A DNA stretch of 64,000 bases from contig JARACJ010000001.1 in assembly GCA_028767165.1 (NCBI GenBank), positions 1-64,000 on the forward strand, given 5' to 3'. Of this stretch, positions 51,927-61,795 are shown in pieces (within the stretch, counting starts at the first letter, position 1; each line of letters opens with the position of its first letter). The DNA comes from Proteobacteria bacterium DTSAM18 (GTDB lineage: Bacteria; Myxococcota_A; UBA796; GCA-2862545). The notes below the pieces were generated by a model. The model saw only the letters and a list, made by a program, of their open reading frames with translations. It had not been told where the DNA came from and ran no database searches. The position numbers were made by a program, and so were the translations under genes.

Positions 51927-52676
51927 ATGGTCCGTCAGCTCTCTTTCGTGATGCCGGCCTTCAACGAGGAAGGCAACATCGCCGAGTCCATCCGCCGCTG
52001 CGTCAGCACCGGCGTGGAGCTCGGGCTCGACTTCGAGGTCGTGGTCGTCGACGACGGCAGTTCCGACGACACCCGCACCATCCTTCAGCGTTGCTGTGAG
52101 GCGGATCCGCGGGTGCGTGCGGTGCTGCATGCCAAGAACGGCGGGTACGGCGCGGCTCTGCGATCGGGGCTGCTTGCCGCCCGGAAGGACCACGTGTTCT
52201 TCACCGACGCCGACCTCCAGTTCGATCTGAAGGAGATCTCCCGCCTGCTGGCGAAGGCGGATCGCTACGACATCGTGGCCGGCTACCGCTCGCCCCGTAG
52301 GGATCCTCTGGTTCGCCGGTTCAACGGCTGGGCCTGGTCCCGTCTGGTGGGTTTCGTGTTCGGTCTGCAGGTTCGCGACGTCGACTGTGCGTTCAAGCTG
52401 TTCGATCGGCAGGTGTTCGAGCAGGTGCCGATCTACAGCCTCGGTGCCTTCATCAACACCGAGATCCTGGTGCGGGCGCGGGCCAAGGGGTTCTCCGTCA
52501 CCGAGGTGGCCGTGTCCCACTTCCCGAGGTCCCACGGGGAGCAGTCCGGGGCGAACCTGCGGGTCATCGCCAAGGCGTTCCGCGAGTTGTTCTCCCTGCG
52601 GAGGGAGCTCCTGGCGCTCGATGCACAGTCCACGGGCCCCACGGCCTCCCGGGAGCGCTCGTCAGCGGCGGAGTGA
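51927..52676 (+). CDS. Glycosyltransferase family 2 (DPM1/polyprenol-phosphate sugar type)
   Basis: This 249-residue GT-A enzyme has FVMPAFNEEGNIAESI, VVVVDDGSSDDT, the sugar-nucleotide Asp pair in FTDADLQFDLKEI, and DVDCAFKLFDRQVFE. Such enzymes transfer a sugar from a nucleotide donor to a lipid phosphate at the membrane. No C-terminal membrane helices are visible. It follows lolA by 6 nt and is convergent with the ctpA-type gene. Confidence 0.88.
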   Translation: MVRQLSFVMPAFNEEGNIAESIRRCVSTGVELGLDFEVVVVDDGSSDDTRTILQRCCEADPRVRAVLHAKNGGYGAALRSGLLAARKDHVFFTDADLQFDLKEISRLLAKADRYDIVAGYRSPRRDPLVRRFNGWAWSRLVGFVFGLQVRDVDCAFKLFDRQVFEQVPIYSLGAFINTEILVRARAKGFSVTEVAVSHFPRSHGEQSGANLRVIAKAFRELFSLRRELLALDAQSTGPTASRERSSAAE

Positions 52677-52682
52677 AGGGGC

Positions 52683-53990
52683 TCAGCGCGGCTGTGCGCG
52701 CAGGATGTCGATGGCAGCCCGAAGCTGCGCATCCTCGGGAATCTGGTCGAGGACGGAGTTCTTCCAGGGGACGGGTGCACGCTGCAGATCCTGGTAGGAA
52801 CGGGCGTCCTTCAGCAGCTGCTCGAAGGTGGCGGACTGATCCTCGTTGAGCTGTAGCGCGCCCAGCTCGGCCTGCAGGTCGGTGAGGGGATCGTCCTGCA
52901 TCAGCTCGACCCAGAGGTCGGGGTCGCGTCCGTTCTTCGGCGCGATGGGCTTTCCCGACGGCGTGTAGTAGCGGGCGATGGTGAGCTTGAGGGCAGAGCC
53001 GTCCTTGTGTTCGTACAGCGTCTGAACCGTGCCCTTGCCGTAGGTCCGGGTGCCGACCAGCTTGGCGCGACCGGTGTCCTGCAGGGCGGCAGCCAGCAGC
53101 TCACTGGCGCTCGCGGAACCCCCGTTGACGAGCACCACCACGGGCAGCTCCGTGGAGCCGTCCGTGGCCTCGAACACCTTTTCCCGGCTCTGGTCGCGGC
53201 CGGAGGTGCGCGTGATGGGGCCCTCGTCGAGGAAGAGGTCGACCATGTCGACCGCCTCCTGCAGGAGCCCGCCGGCGTTGTCGCGCACGTCGATGATGAG
53301 GCCCGTCAGGGGGGCGTCCACCTGCAGGCGGTCGAGGGCGCGCTGGAACTCGAGGGCCGTCTCCTCCTGGAACTGGGAGACGTGCAGGTAGCCCAGGTCG
53401 TCGATGCGCTCGGCCTGGACGGAGTCGATGTGGACGGTGCCCCGCGTGGCGATGATCTCCAGGGGGGCGGCCAGGCCGCGGCGGAGCACCGTGAGCAGCA
53501 CCTTTGTGTCCGGCGGACCGGACATCGCCTCGACGAGGCCGTCGGTGCCCGCGTCGGCGAGCTGGAGGTCGTCGATGGCGACGATGATGTCCTGGGCGAG
53601 CAGGCCGGCCTTCTCGGCGGGGCTCCCGGGCAGCACCCGCAGGATGTGTACGCCGTCGTCGCGGCTGATGATCTCCACGCCGATGCCCACGTAGCTGCCC
53701 TGCGTGGAGTTCTGCAGCTCGCGCCACTGTTCCGGGCTGAGCCAGCTGGAGTGGGGGTCGAGCACGTCGGTCATGCCGTGGATGGCCCCTTCGACGAGCT
53801 CCTCGGTGCTGACCTCGTCGACGTAGGACTGCTCGATGATGTGCATCAGCCGGATGAAGGTCTCGACGGCGTCGTAGCGGGACGTGGCATGTTCGGCGGC
53901 CCAGCTGCCGGCCCAGCCGCCCAGCAGCACGCCCGACAGGCTCAGCAGGGTGACGGTGAAGGTGGCGCGTGCGGCTGCTTTCGATGCCAT
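52683..53990 (-). CDS. Carboxy-terminal processing protease (S41, CtpA type)
   Basis: This 435-residue protein has an N-terminal signal/anchor helix (TLLSLSGVLLGGWAG), then a PDZ domain (GSYVGIGVEI..VLPGSPAEKAGLLAQDIIVAID) and the S41 core. The catalytic Ser is in VNGGSASASELLAAALQD and the Lys in GTRTYGKGTVQ. It degrades or trims periplasmic proteins and often acts on peptidoglycan hydrolases. It is 7 nt from murI, suggesting one transcript linked to the cell wall. Confidence 0.93.
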   Translation of the reverse strand: MASKAAARATFTVTLLSLSGVLLGGWAGSWAAEHATSRYDAVETFIRLMHIIEQSYVDEVSTEELVEGAIHGMTDVLDPHSSWLSPEQWRELQNSTQGSYVGIGVEIISRDDGVHILRVLPGSPAEKAGLLAQDIIVAIDDLQLADAGTDGLVEAMSGPPDTKVLLTVLRRGLAAPLEIIATRGTVHIDSVQAERIDDLGYLHVSQFQEETALEFQRALDRLQVDAPLTGLIIDVRDNAGGLLQEAVDMVDLFLDEGPITRTSGRDQSREKVFEATDGSTELPVVVLVNGGSASASELLAAALQDTGRAKLVGTRTYGKGTVQTLYEHKDGSALKLTIARYYTPSGKPIAPKNGRDPDLWVELMQDDPLTDLQAELGALQLNEDQSATFEQLLKDARSYQDLQRAPVPWKNSVLDQIPEDAQLRAAIDILRAQPR

Positions 53991-53997
53991 GGGTGCC

Positions 53998-54810
53998 TCA
54001 GGCAGGGAGCGGACGGGAGAAGGCCGCCGTGGGCTGTCCGACGTCGACCCACTCTACCGGATCGGGGCGTTCACCGAGGAACCGCTCCCCGACATCCGCG
54101 AAGCGCTCCGGTCCGTCGGTGACCATGAAGCGGAGGGAGCCCGTGCCTTCGCCCGGGCCGAGGGCCTCGAGGACGGCTTCCGCTGTGGCCCGTGCGGAGT
54201 CGACGAGGTGGACGCCCGGAAGCACGCTCGCGATGACCTCCCGCAGGAGAGGGTAGTGGGTGCACCCGAGGATCGCGGTGTCCACCCGGCCCTGAAGCGG
54301 CTCGAGGTAGCGTCGGGCCACTTCGGTGGGCACCACGCCCTCGAGCCAGCCCTCCTCCACGAGAGGGACGAACAACGGACAGGGCACGGCGATGAGCTCC
54401 TGATCCGGTGCCGCCTCGGCCAGCGCGCGGTGGTAGGCGCCACCCAGGACGGTGCCCTCCGTGCCGAGGAGCGCGAGCTGCCCCTCCTCGTGCACCTGGA
54501 GCGCCGCCTGCACCCCCGGATGGACCACGCCGAACACGGGGATGCCGAGCGGCTCGCACGCAGCCTCGAGGTCGGGCAGGGCGTGGGTGGTGGCGGTGTT
54601 GCAGGCGATCACCAGCGCGTCGATGCCCTGCTCGACGAGGTAGGACGCGACCCGCAGCGAGTAGGAGATGACGGTCTGGGGGCTTCGCGTGCCGTAGGGG
54701 ATGCGAGCGGTGTCGCCGAGGTAGAGGAGATCATGTCCGCCGAGCCGGGCCTTCAGCTCCCGAAGGACGGTGAGGCCACCGATGCCAGAATCGAAGACGC
54801 CGATGCGCAC
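53998..54810 (-). CDS. murI: Glutamate racemase
   Basis: This 270-residue cytoplasmic enzyme makes D-glutamate for peptidoglycan. FDSGIGGLTVL starts the protein, and the catalytic Cys pair is in VIACNTATTHALP and LGCTHYPLL. Length and motifs are complete. Divergent from nadD. Confidence 0.96.
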   Translation of the reverse strand: MRIGVFDSGIGGLTVLRELKARLGGHDLLYLGDTARIPYGTRSPQTVISYSLRVASYLVEQGIDALVIACNTATTHALPDLEAACEPLGIPVFGVVHPGVQAALQVHEEGQLALLGTEGTVLGGAYHRALAEAAPDQELIAVPCPLFVPLVEEGWLEGVVPTEVARRYLEPLQGRVDTAILGCTHYPLLREVIASVLPGVHLVDSARATAEAVLEALGPGEGTGSLRFMVTDGPERFADVGERFLGERPDPVEWVDVGQPTAAFSRPLPA

Positions 54811-54872
54811 GCGTGCTCCTGCATTGCCGTGGAAGGGGTGTGGGTGGGTTAACGTCGCTGTCGGGAGGTGCC

Positions 54873-55415
54873 ATGCGAATCGCCGTGTTGGGGGGAAGCT
54901 TCAACCCACCCCATGTGGGACACGCCCTCATCTGTGCCTGGCTGCACTGGACGGACCAGTGCGACGAGGTGTGGCTGTTGCCGGTGCACGTGCACGCCTT
55001 CGGCAAGGAGGTGGAGCCCTTCGAACGGCGGGCGAGCTGGTGCAGGGCCATGGCATCGCAGATCGGCGGGTTCGTGCGGGTGTGTGAGGTCGAGTCCGAG
55101 CGGGAGGAGACGTCCTACACGGCCGACACGCTCGATCTGTTGTCCGAGCGCCACCCGGAGGCTCGCTTCCGCCTCGTGGTGGGGGCCGATGCCCTGCCCA
55201 CCTTCCACAAGTGGCACCGGTTCGAGGAGCTGCAGTCCCAGTACGATCCGTTGGTGGTGGGCCGTCCGGGGTACCCGCCGGTGCCGGGCATGCCCACGTT
55301 TCCGGAGATCTCCTCCACGGACATCCGGGCTCGCATCGCCCGGGGAGAGGACGTGTCCACGCTCGTGCCCTCCTCGGTGATGGCCCTGCTCGGAGATGCC
55401 TACCGCCCTCACTGA
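54873..55415 (+). CDS. nadD: Nicotinate-nucleotide adenylyltransferase
   Basis: This 180-residue NAD-synthesis enzyme has the nucleotidyltransferase motif GGSFNPPHVGH (residues 7-17), the VVGADALPTFHKWHRFEEL stretch and ISSTDIRARIARGE near the end. It is slightly short for the family. The start at 54873 begins the fold directly; an in-frame upstream start is not conserved. Its 3' end overlaps the convergent Kelch gene by 7 nt. Confidence 0.88.
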   Translation: MRIAVLGGSFNPPHVGHALICAWLHWTDQCDEVWLLPVHVHAFGKEVEPFERRASWCRAMASQIGGFVRVCEVESEREETSYTADTLDLLSERHPEARFRLVVGADALPTFHKWHRFEELQSQYDPLVVGRPGYPPVPGMPTFPEISSTDIRARIARGEDVSTLVPSSVMALLGDAYRPH

Positions 55416-56902
55416 GGATCGGAAGGCACCGGCACCATGCCCCACCGGTGCTGGCCGCCGGCTCCCTCCACGAGGATGGCTTCGAAGGGCGGTTGATGCC
55501 AGGCGCGTGGACGGAACCCTCCGAACCCATCGCATCCGGCGAGCTCCGTGACCGTCCATGTGGATGGATCGATGTGCAGCTCGCAGTCGGCGAGGGGAGG
55601 CGGGGTGATGGCGCCGTGCCCGGGTACGGCCGTGGCACCTCCGAGCACCATGACGCGACCATCGGTGAGGCGGTAGGACACATGGCCCGCCCGGGGCTCC
55701 ATCTGCAGCGTCACGGCCTCCCAGGTGCCGTTGCCGGTGTCGGGCACGTAGCGCCAGGCGGATGCCGTGGCAGCGGCCGTTCCCGCAGTGGGCAGGGGGC
55801 GGCTGATGCCCCCGAGGAGCAGCGCCGAGCCGTCGTCCAGGGGGGTGAGGGTGTGGAAGGCGCGTCCCCCGTCGGGGATGTCCGCGACCTGTTGGATGAC
55901 GGGTTCCGCCGTCTGGTTGAGCTGTACGCGCGCACAGCCCGGCCGAGGGGTCTGGACGTCTGCCGCCGTGGTGGTGAGACCGCCGCACACCAGCCATCCC
56001 CAGCCGCCGAGGTCGGCCATGGCGTGGCCGACGTCTCCGGGACCGTACACCTCCCACGGACCGAGGACCTGCAGGTCGGGGGTGAGCAGGCTGAGGTCCA
56101 GGCCATCGGCCCGACCCTGCTCGTCGTAGCCACCCCACAGGTACAGACCCGCCTCGGCCACCGTGGCGACGTGCTCCGAGCGACCGCGCACGTCCACGAA
56201 CGTGTCGCCGACGTCGTCTCCTCGGGGATCGAACAGGAACCCCTGTGCGGCACCTTCGAGCTGCGGGCTCACGGCAGGGCGGCCGCCCGCCACGGCGATG
56301 AGCCCGGACGGGAGCAGGGTGGCCGTCGACCACACCCGGGGGGAAGGGGAGGGGGCCAGCTCGGGCATGTCGGTGACGTACGCGGCGTCGGTGGCGTCGA
56401 GGTCTCGCCGCCAGCGCTGGATCCGTCCGTGCACGACGGAGGGGGTGGGCGCGTACATCGACTCGGCACCGCCGAACAGCCACAGGTCGCCGTCGGTGTC
56501 GAGGGTGGCGCCACTGCCGAGCGCCAGGCCGCCGAGCTGCAGGGTGCCTCGCCAGTGCAACGCATCCACGGGCGCCACCTGCAGGGCGACGTCCCAGGCG
56601 CCGCCGTCCATGGTGAGCCGCCTGCTCACCCCCCACCAGTCACCGTCCGGGTGCGCCAGACGCAGATCGAGCGCCGTCCGCGCGAGTGGGGGCGCGTCCT
56701 CCGCCCGCACACCCTCCTCCAGCGGCATCCGCTCACTCCGTCCGTCCAGGTGCTGCAGCGTGAGCGTGGGCGCGCTGCCTTCCGGAAGGGTGAGCCCGGG
56801 GGGCGCGACGACATGGAGCTGCAGCTCGTAGTCCGAGATGATCTCGATACGGGGACCACAGCCGGCCAGTACAATCGCGAGGGGGAGGGGCATGACGTTC
56901 AT
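55409..56902 (-). CDS. Kelch-type beta-propeller lipoprotein
   Basis: This 497-residue protein has lipobox LAGC (Cys15). At least five Kelch-like repeats follow, with the GG..W/Y pattern (GDLWLFGGAESMY, LIAVAGGRPAVS, AGLYLWGGYDEQG, GSALLLGGISRPL, GRVMVLGGATAVPG), forming a beta-propeller about residues 110-440. It is probably a surface or periplasmic binding protein of unknown partner. It starts 48 bp from the divergent pgeF gene. Confidence 0.82.
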   Translation of the reverse strand: MNVMPLPLAIVLAGCGPRIEIISDYELQLHVVAPPGLTLPEGSAPTLTLQHLDGRSERMPLEEGVRAEDAPPLARTALDLRLAHPDGDWWGVSRRLTMDGGAWDVALQVAPVDALHWRGTLQLGGLALGSGATLDTDGDLWLFGGAESMYAPTPSVVHGRIQRWRRDLDATDAAYVTDMPELAPSPSPRVWSTATLLPSGLIAVAGGRPAVSPQLEGAAQGFLFDPRGDDVGDTFVDVRGRSEHVATVAEAGLYLWGGYDEQGRADGLDLSLLTPDLQVLGPWEVYGPGDVGHAMADLGGWGWLVCGGLTTTAADVQTPRPGCARVQLNQTAEPVIQQVADIPDGGRAFHTLTPLDDGSALLLGGISRPLPTAGTAAATASAWRYVPDTGNGTWEAVTLQMEPRAGHVSYRLTDGRVMVLGGATAVPGHGAITPPPLADCELHIDPSTWTVTELAGCDGFGGFRPRAWHQPPFEAILVEGAGGQHRWGMVPVPSDPQ

Positions 56903-56950
56903 GCCCCGCAGCGTAGACAGTGCGCGATCCAGACGTCAACCGGAGCGGAC

Positions 56951-57712
56951 ATGGCCGACGATTTCATCCATCGACAGCTACCTGACTGGCCTTCCGGCGT
57001 CCTGTGGCACTTCACCACCCGGCGTGGTGGGGTGAGCGACGGGCCGCGCCACAGCCTGACACTGGCGCGCGCCGCGGGCCTGCCGGACGCGGAGCTCGAG
57101 GAGAACTGGCGCCGCGCCCTGGCACCGCTCGGCGTGGGACCGGACCACCTCGCCCTCGTGAACCAGGTCCATGGTGATGGTGTCCTGCACGCCCATCGGC
57201 CCAGTGGCCCACTCGACACCCTGGGCGACGCCGATGCACTCATCAGCGATCGGGCAGGTCTCGCGGCCGCGGTCCGCGTGGCGGACTGTGTGCCGATCCT
57301 CCTCACCGACGGCCGCTGGATCGCCGCCGTGCACGCTGGCTGGCGTGGCGTGGCGGCCGGCATCCTGCCTCGGACCATCCGCCAGCTGCGGGAACGGGGG
57401 GCAGGAACCCTCCACCTCGTGATCGGCCCGCACATCTCCCAGGATGCATTCCAGGTGGGACCGGAGGTGGTCGATGGCATCGCCGCCTCGGGTGTGGATC
57501 CATCCGTCTTCGCCGTTGCAGACGAGATCGTGGATGGGGTGCAACGCCACCGCGTCGACCTCGAGGCCGCGCTCAGGGCCCAGGTCGCCTCCCTCCCCGA
57601 CATCCGCGTCCACTCCGTGGCCCGCTGCACGACGGATCCCGATCTGTTCAGCTACCGCCACGACGGCGCCGACACGGGACGCATGGCGGGGGTCATCCTG
57701 CGGCAACCCTGA
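56951..57712 (+). CDS. pgeF: Peptidoglycan editing factor PgeF (laccase-domain family)
   Basis: This 253-residue protein of the YfiH/PgeF family removes wrongly incorporated L-Ser-containing precursors in peptidoglycan synthesis. The zinc/copper site residues are visible in LVNQVHGDGV, VRVADCVPILL and IAAVHAGWRGVAAG, and the C-terminal block is ARCTTDPDLFSYRHDG. GGAG precedes ATG 56951. The frame is open far upstream, but that part is antisense to the Kelch gene. Confidence 0.92.
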   Translation: MADDFIHRQLPDWPSGVLWHFTTRRGGVSDGPRHSLTLARAAGLPDAELEENWRRALAPLGVGPDHLALVNQVHGDGVLHAHRPSGPLDTLGDADALISDRAGLAAAVRVADCVPILLTDGRWIAAVHAGWRGVAAGILPRTIRQLRERGAGTLHLVIGPHISQDAFQVGPEVVDGIAASGVDPSVFAVADEIVDGVQRHRVDLEAALRAQVASLPDIRVHSVARCTTDPDLFSYRHDGADTGRMAGVILRQP

Positions 57713-57808
57713 GCTGTACCGGTGTGGTGGGAGGGCTGGTCGAAGTGGCGTGAGGATCCATGCACGACGCGTCTGTGGTGTTATCGGAACCCGCGACACG
57801 GAGGACCC

Positions 57809-59359
57809 ATGGACGACACCCACAGCCTGTCCACGCTCGAGAATATGCACGCCCTTGCAGAGCTCGGAGGCGGCCAGGCCCGCATCGACCGACAGCACGA
57901 GCGCGGCAAGCTCACGGCCCGCGAGCGTATCGAGGCCTTCGTCGACCCCGGTACCTTCGTGGAGCTCGACAAGTTCGTCACCCACGGCTGCACCGACTTC
58001 GGCATGGAGAAGCAGAAGTTCCTCGGTGATGGCGTGATCACCGGCTACGCGAAGGTGTCCGGTCGGCTCACCTACCTGTTCGCACAGGACTTCACCGTCT
58101 TCGGCGGATCCCTCTCCGCAGCCCATGCCGCCAAGATCTGCAAGGTCATGGATCGTGCCATGGAGGCCGGCGCGCCCGTGGTCGGCCTGAACGACTCCGG
58201 CGGTGCCCGCATCCAGGAGGGTGTCGCCTCCCTCGGTGGCTACGCCGACATCTTCCTGCGCAACACGCTGGCCTCGGGTGTCATCCCCCAGCTCTCCGCC
58301 ATCATGGGGCCCTGCGCCGGTGGCGCGGTGTACTCCCCGGCCATCACCGACTTCATCGCGATGGTCGAGGACACCTCCTACATGTTCGTGACGGGCCCCG
58401 AGGTCGTGAAGACCGTCACCCACGAAGATGTCACCAAGGAGCAGCTCGGCGGCGCCGACACCCACACCCGCGTGTCCGGCGTGTCCCACTTCCGGGTCCC
58501 CAGCGAAGAGGCCATGCTCGCCTTGTTCCGTGAGCTGCTGTCCTACCTGCCGCAGAACAACATGGAGGAGGCCCCCGTCCGACCCACGGACGACCCGGTC
58601 GACCGCCTCTGCGACAAGCTCGACTCCCTCATCCCGGACAACCCGAACAAGCCCTACGACATCAAGGACGTGATCCACGAGATCGCCGACGAGGGCCGGT
58701 TCCTCGAGGTGCACGCGCACTACGCTCCCAACATCGTCGTGGGCTTCACCCGCCTCGAGGGTCGCAGCGTGGGTGTCGTCGCCAACCAGCCCGCCCACCT
58801 CGCCGGCTGCCTCGACGTCGACGCCAGCCTCAAGGCCGCACGCTTCGTGCGCTTCTGTGATGCCTTCAACATCCCCCTGCTCACGCTGGTGGATGTGCCC
58901 GGCTTCCTGCCCGGCACGGCCCAGGAGTACGGCGGCATCATCAAGCACGGTGCCAAGCTGCTCTACGCCTACGCCGAGGCCACGGTGCCCAAGGTCACGC
59001 TCATCACGCGCAAGGCCTACGGTGGTGCCTACGACGTCATGGCCTCCAAGCACATCCGGGCCGACTTCAACTTCGCCTGGCCCTCCGCGGAGATCGCGGT
59101 CATGGGCCCCGATGGCGCCGTCAAGATCATCCACCGCCGCGAGATCGCGAACGCGGAGGATCAGGACGCCACTCGTCAGGAGCTGGTCGACAGCTACCGC
59201 GAGACCTTCGCCAACCCCTACCGTGCCGCCTCCCTCGGCTACGTCGACGAGGTCCTGGTGCCCCGCTTCACCCGCAAGCGGCTGATCCAGGCCTTCGACG
59301 CGCTGCAGAACAAGAGGCAGGAACTGCCCCCGAAGAAGCACGGCAACCTCCCCCTGTGA
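57809..59359 (+). CDS. Acyl-CoA carboxylase carboxyltransferase (propionyl-CoA carboxylase beta type)
   Basis: This 516-residue biotin-dependent carboxyltransferase transfers CO2 from carboxybiotin to propionyl- or acetyl-CoA. Motifs are [20 protein letters not shown], the N-terminal oxyanion region [35 protein letters not shown], and the C-terminal [21 protein letters not shown] and [20 protein letters not shown] precedes ATG 57809. The biotin carboxylase partner is not in the window, so substrate choice is undetermined. Confidence 0.93.
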   Translation: MDDTHSLSTLENMHALAELGGGQARIDRQHERGKLTARERIEAFVDPGTFVELDKFVTHGCTDFGMEKQKFLGDGVITGYAKVSGRLTYLFAQDFTVFGGSLSAAHAAKICKVMDRAMEAGAPVVGLNDSGGARIQEGVASLGGYADIFLRNTLASGVIPQLSAIMGPCAGGAVYSPAITDFIAMVEDTSYMFVTGPEVVKTVTHEDVTKEQLGGADTHTRVSGVSHFRVPSEEAMLALFRELLSYLPQNNMEEAPVRPTDDPVDRLCDKLDSLIPDNPNKPYDIKDVIHEIADEGRFLEVHAHYAPNIVVGFTRLEGRSVGVVANQPAHLAGCLDVDASLKAARFVRFCDAFNIPLLTLVDVPGFLPGTAQEYGGIIKHGAKLLYAYAEATVPKVTLITRKAYGGAYDVMASKHIRADFNFAWPSAEIAVMGPDGAVKIIHRREIANAEDQDATRQELVDSYRETFANPYRAASLGYVDEVLVPRFTRKRLIQAFDALQNKRQELPPKKHGNLPL

Positions 59360-59398
59360 CGTCCCACCCGGATCCAACCCGGTGTGAGGGGCCCGTGC

Positions 59399-59427
59399 TT
59401 GACAGTGCGAGGCAGACCCACTATTCG
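59399..59427 (+). promoter_or_regulatory. Sigma-70-type promoter of the rpsP operon
   Basis: TTGACA (59399-59404), a 17-nt spacer and TATTCG (59422-59427) lie 38 nt before rpsP. The -35 is perfect, making this the best-matching promoter seen in the window. Confidence 0.75.
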
Positions 59428-59464
59428 GGGACGTCACAAACACCTTCATCCATGGATATGACAC

Positions 59465-59725
59465 ATGGTCAAGCTGCGTCTCACCCGCATGGGTGCAAAG
59501 AAGAAGCCTTTCTACCGTATCGTGGCTGCTGACTCCCGCGTGCAGCGCGACGGTCGCTGCATCGAGCAGCTCGGTTACTACGATCCCATGAAGGATCCCT
59601 TCATCCTCAAGGTCGACCTCGACCGCGTGGACCACTGGATCGGCGTCGGCGCTCAGCCCACCGAGACCGTCGCTCGTCTCATCAAGCGTGCTCGTGAAGC
59701 CGCTTCCGAGACGGCGGAGTCCTGA
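59465..59725 (+). CDS. rpsP: 30S ribosomal protein S16
   Basis: This 86-residue protein has the S16 start [20 protein letters not shown] and [20 protein letters not shown]. It is first in the classic rpsP-khpA-rimM-trmD-rplS operon. The stop overlaps the next start by one base. Confidence 0.98.
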   Translation: MVKLRLTRMGAKKKPFYRIVAADSRVQRDGRCIEQLGYYDPMKDPFILKVDLDRVDHWIGVGAQPTETVARLIKRAREAASETAES

Positions 59726-59976
59726 TGCTCGAGCTTGCTGAGCATCTGATTCGGCCCATCGTCCGCCACCCGGAGGATGTCTCCATCCAGGTGGTCGACG
59801 GTGAGTCCGTGGTCGTGCTGGAGGTCGTGGTCCATGACGACGATCGCTCCATCTTCGACGACGACGGCGGTCGTACGCTTCGGTCCATTCGCAACATCCT
59901 GTCCGCTGCGGCAGGACGCCGGAAGGCCACCCTCGATCTGGTGGACGCCCATGCCCCCGAAGGGTCCGAAGAGTAA
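59725..59976 (+). CDS. khpA: KH-domain RNA-binding protein KhpA
   Basis: This 83-residue protein has a single type II KH fold: LIRPIVRHPEDVSIQVVDGE, then DDDGGRTLRSIRNILSAAA. KhpA binds RNA, often together with KhpB/EloR. The GXXG loop, usually G-K-x-G-R-T, reads D-D-G-G-R-T here, so its first Gly is lost. Position in the operon is standard. Confidence 0.9.
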   Translation: MLELAEHLIRPIVRHPEDVSIQVVDGESVVVLEVVVHDDDRSIFDDDGGRTLRSIRNILSAAAGRRKATLDLVDAHAPEGSEE

Positions 59977-60547
59977 GGCACCCGCGCCGGTTCCTTTCAC
60001 CCTGCTGCCAGGCCATGGCCTCCTCGATGATGAGGTGGAACTGGGCTCGGTCAGCGGGGTGTTCGGCGTCCGCGGCGAGGTTCGTCTCTTCCTGCACAAT
60101 CCCGACTCCGAGCTGCTGCGCAAGCCTCGCAAGGTGGCGCTCATCGCCCCCGACGGCAAGCGCTACCAGGTCACCGTGTCGTCGCGCTCCGGCGCCGGCA
60201 AGCGGATCCTCGGCCACTTCGCCGAGGTGGCCGAGCGTGAGCTCGCCGCGAGCCTGAAGGGCTGGAGCCTGGCGCTCGCCAAGTCCGAGCTTCCTGCGCT
60301 CGACGACGACGAGTTCTACGTCTGGCAGCTCGAGGGAGCCGAGGTCTTCGTCGCCGACGAAGAAGCCGGCGATCGCAAGGTGGGCACGGTGATGCACGTG
60401 CACAACACGCCCGGAGGCGATCTCCTGGAGATCGAAGGCCCCGGCGAGCTGCACGCATTCGTTCCCTGTGTCGAGGAGTTCGTGGTCGAGCTCGATCTCG
60501 AAGAGGGCCGGGTGGTCGTCACCGCGGAATCGCTGGAAGAAGAATGA
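59951..60547 (+). CDS. rimM: Ribosome maturation factor RimM
   Basis: This 198-residue protein binds S19 and helps mature the 30S head. The N-terminal domain has LGSVSGVFGVRGEVRLFLHN, and the C-terminal PRC barrel has FYVWQLEGAEVFV and FVPCVEEFVVELDLEEGRVVV. It starts inside the end of khpA (26-nt overlap) and ends overlapping trmD (ATGA). Confidence 0.93.
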   Translation: MPPKGPKSKAPAPVPFTLLPGHGLLDDEVELGSVSGVFGVRGEVRLFLHNPDSELLRKPRKVALIAPDGKRYQVTVSSRSGAGKRILGHFAEVAERELAASLKGWSLALAKSELPALDDDEFYVWQLEGAEVFVADEEAGDRKVGTVMHVHNTPGGDLLEIEGPGELHAFVPCVEEFVVELDLEEGRVVVTAESLEEE

Positions 60548-61281
60548 CCCGCCGTTTCGACGTTCTCACGCTCCATCCGGAGATGGTGAGGCCCTACCTG
60601 CACTCGTCCATCCTCGGTCGCGCGGTCAAGGCCGGGCACTTCGAGGTGGGTGTGCACGACATCCGCGACCACGCCACCGATCGCCACCGCTCCGTCGACG
60701 ACACCCCCTACGGGGGCGGCGCCGGCATGGTGATGAAGGTCGACGTGGTGGCCAGGGCCATCGAGCAGGTGAAGCAGGAGGGCACCCACGTGGTGTTCAT
60801 GTCGCCTGCCGGCAAGCGCTTCCAGCAGGAAGACGCCCGTCGCCTCACCGGACACGAGCACGTCGTGTTCCTGTGTGGTCACTACGAGGGCATCGACGCC
60901 CGTATCGAGCACCTGATCGACGAGGAACTCAGCCTCGGCGACTTCGTGCTCACCGGTGGGGAGATCGCGGCCTGCGCCATGATCGATGCCACCGCCAGGC
61001 TGCAGGCCGGAGTGCTCGGCAACGAGACCTCTGCAGAAGACGAGTCCTTCTCGTCCGGCCTGCTCGAATACCCCCAGTTCACCCGTCCGCGGGTCTGGGA
61101 AGGGCACGAGGTGCCCGATGTGCTCCTGTCCGGGCACCACCGCAGGATCGAGGACTGGCGCCTGGAGCAGGCCAAGAGCCGCACCCGTGCTCGCCGTCCG
61201 GATCTGTGGGCAGCCTGGTGTGAAGCACGAGGTCTGGATCCTTCTGACGGATCCGACATTGACGACCACCGCAGAAGATAA
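60544..61281 (+). CDS. trmD: tRNA (guanine-37-N1)-methyltransferase
   Basis: This 245-residue SPOUT-class enzyme methylates G37 of tRNAs to prevent frameshifting. It has [38 protein letters not shown] and the AdoMet-binding knot region [24 protein letters not shown]. The 4-nt overlap with rimM indicates coupled translation. Confidence 0.97.
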   Translation: MTRRFDVLTLHPEMVRPYLHSSILGRAVKAGHFEVGVHDIRDHATDRHRSVDDTPYGGGAGMVMKVDVVARAIEQVKQEGTHVVFMSPAGKRFQQEDARRLTGHEHVVFLCGHYEGIDARIEHLIDEELSLGDFVLTGGEIAACAMIDATARLQAGVLGNETSAEDESFSSGLLEYPQFTRPRVWEGHEVPDVLLSGHHRRIEDWRLEQAKSRTRARRPDLWAAWCEARGLDPSDGSDIDDHRRR

Positions 61282-61388
61282 TATCCGTTCCCGGTTCCCG
61301 GGTCTTTGCGTCTTGGGCCCCTCGTGGCATGCCCGACGCGTCCAACAGCGCCCGGCTTTCTCTCCGGCTTTCTCTTTCGAGGACAACC

Positions 61389-61763
61389 ATGGACCTCCTT
61401 CAGACCATCGAGAACGAGATTCTCGCAGCCCGCGTGGCATCCCGCCCCAACGTCGACGTCCGCCCCGGCGACACCGTCCGCGTCCACGTCCGCATCAAGG
61501 AAGGCGACAAGAGCCGCGTCCAGATGTTCGAGGGTGCCGTCATCCGCATCCGCAAGGGTGGCCCCCGCACCACCTTCACCGTGCGCAAGATCGCTTCCGG
61601 TGTCGGTGTCGAGCGCGTCTTCCCCGCTTCTTCCCCCAACGTGGTGAAGATCCAGGTCATGGCTCGTCACAAGGTGCGTCGCGCCAAGCTGTACTTCCTG
61701 CGCAACCGCCGCGGCAAGTCTGCACGGCTCAAGCCGATCCGCGACTTCAAGGCGATCAAGTAA
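61389..61763 (+). CDS. rplS: 50S ribosomal protein L19
   Basis: This 124-residue protein shows the L19 pattern: [40 protein letters not shown], and [19 protein letters not shown]. The start at 61389 gives the family length; the upstream in-frame ATG is not conserved. Position after trmD is standard. Confidence 0.98.
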   Translation: MDLLQTIENEILAARVASRPNVDVRPGDTVRVHVRIKEGDKSRVQMFEGAVIRIRKGGPRTTFTVRKIASGVGVERVFPASSPNVVKIQVMARHKVRRAKLYFLRNRRGKSARLKPIRDFKAIK

Positions 61764-61795
61764 GCTCCGATTCGCCGGCCCAGCGTCGCGCCGCC

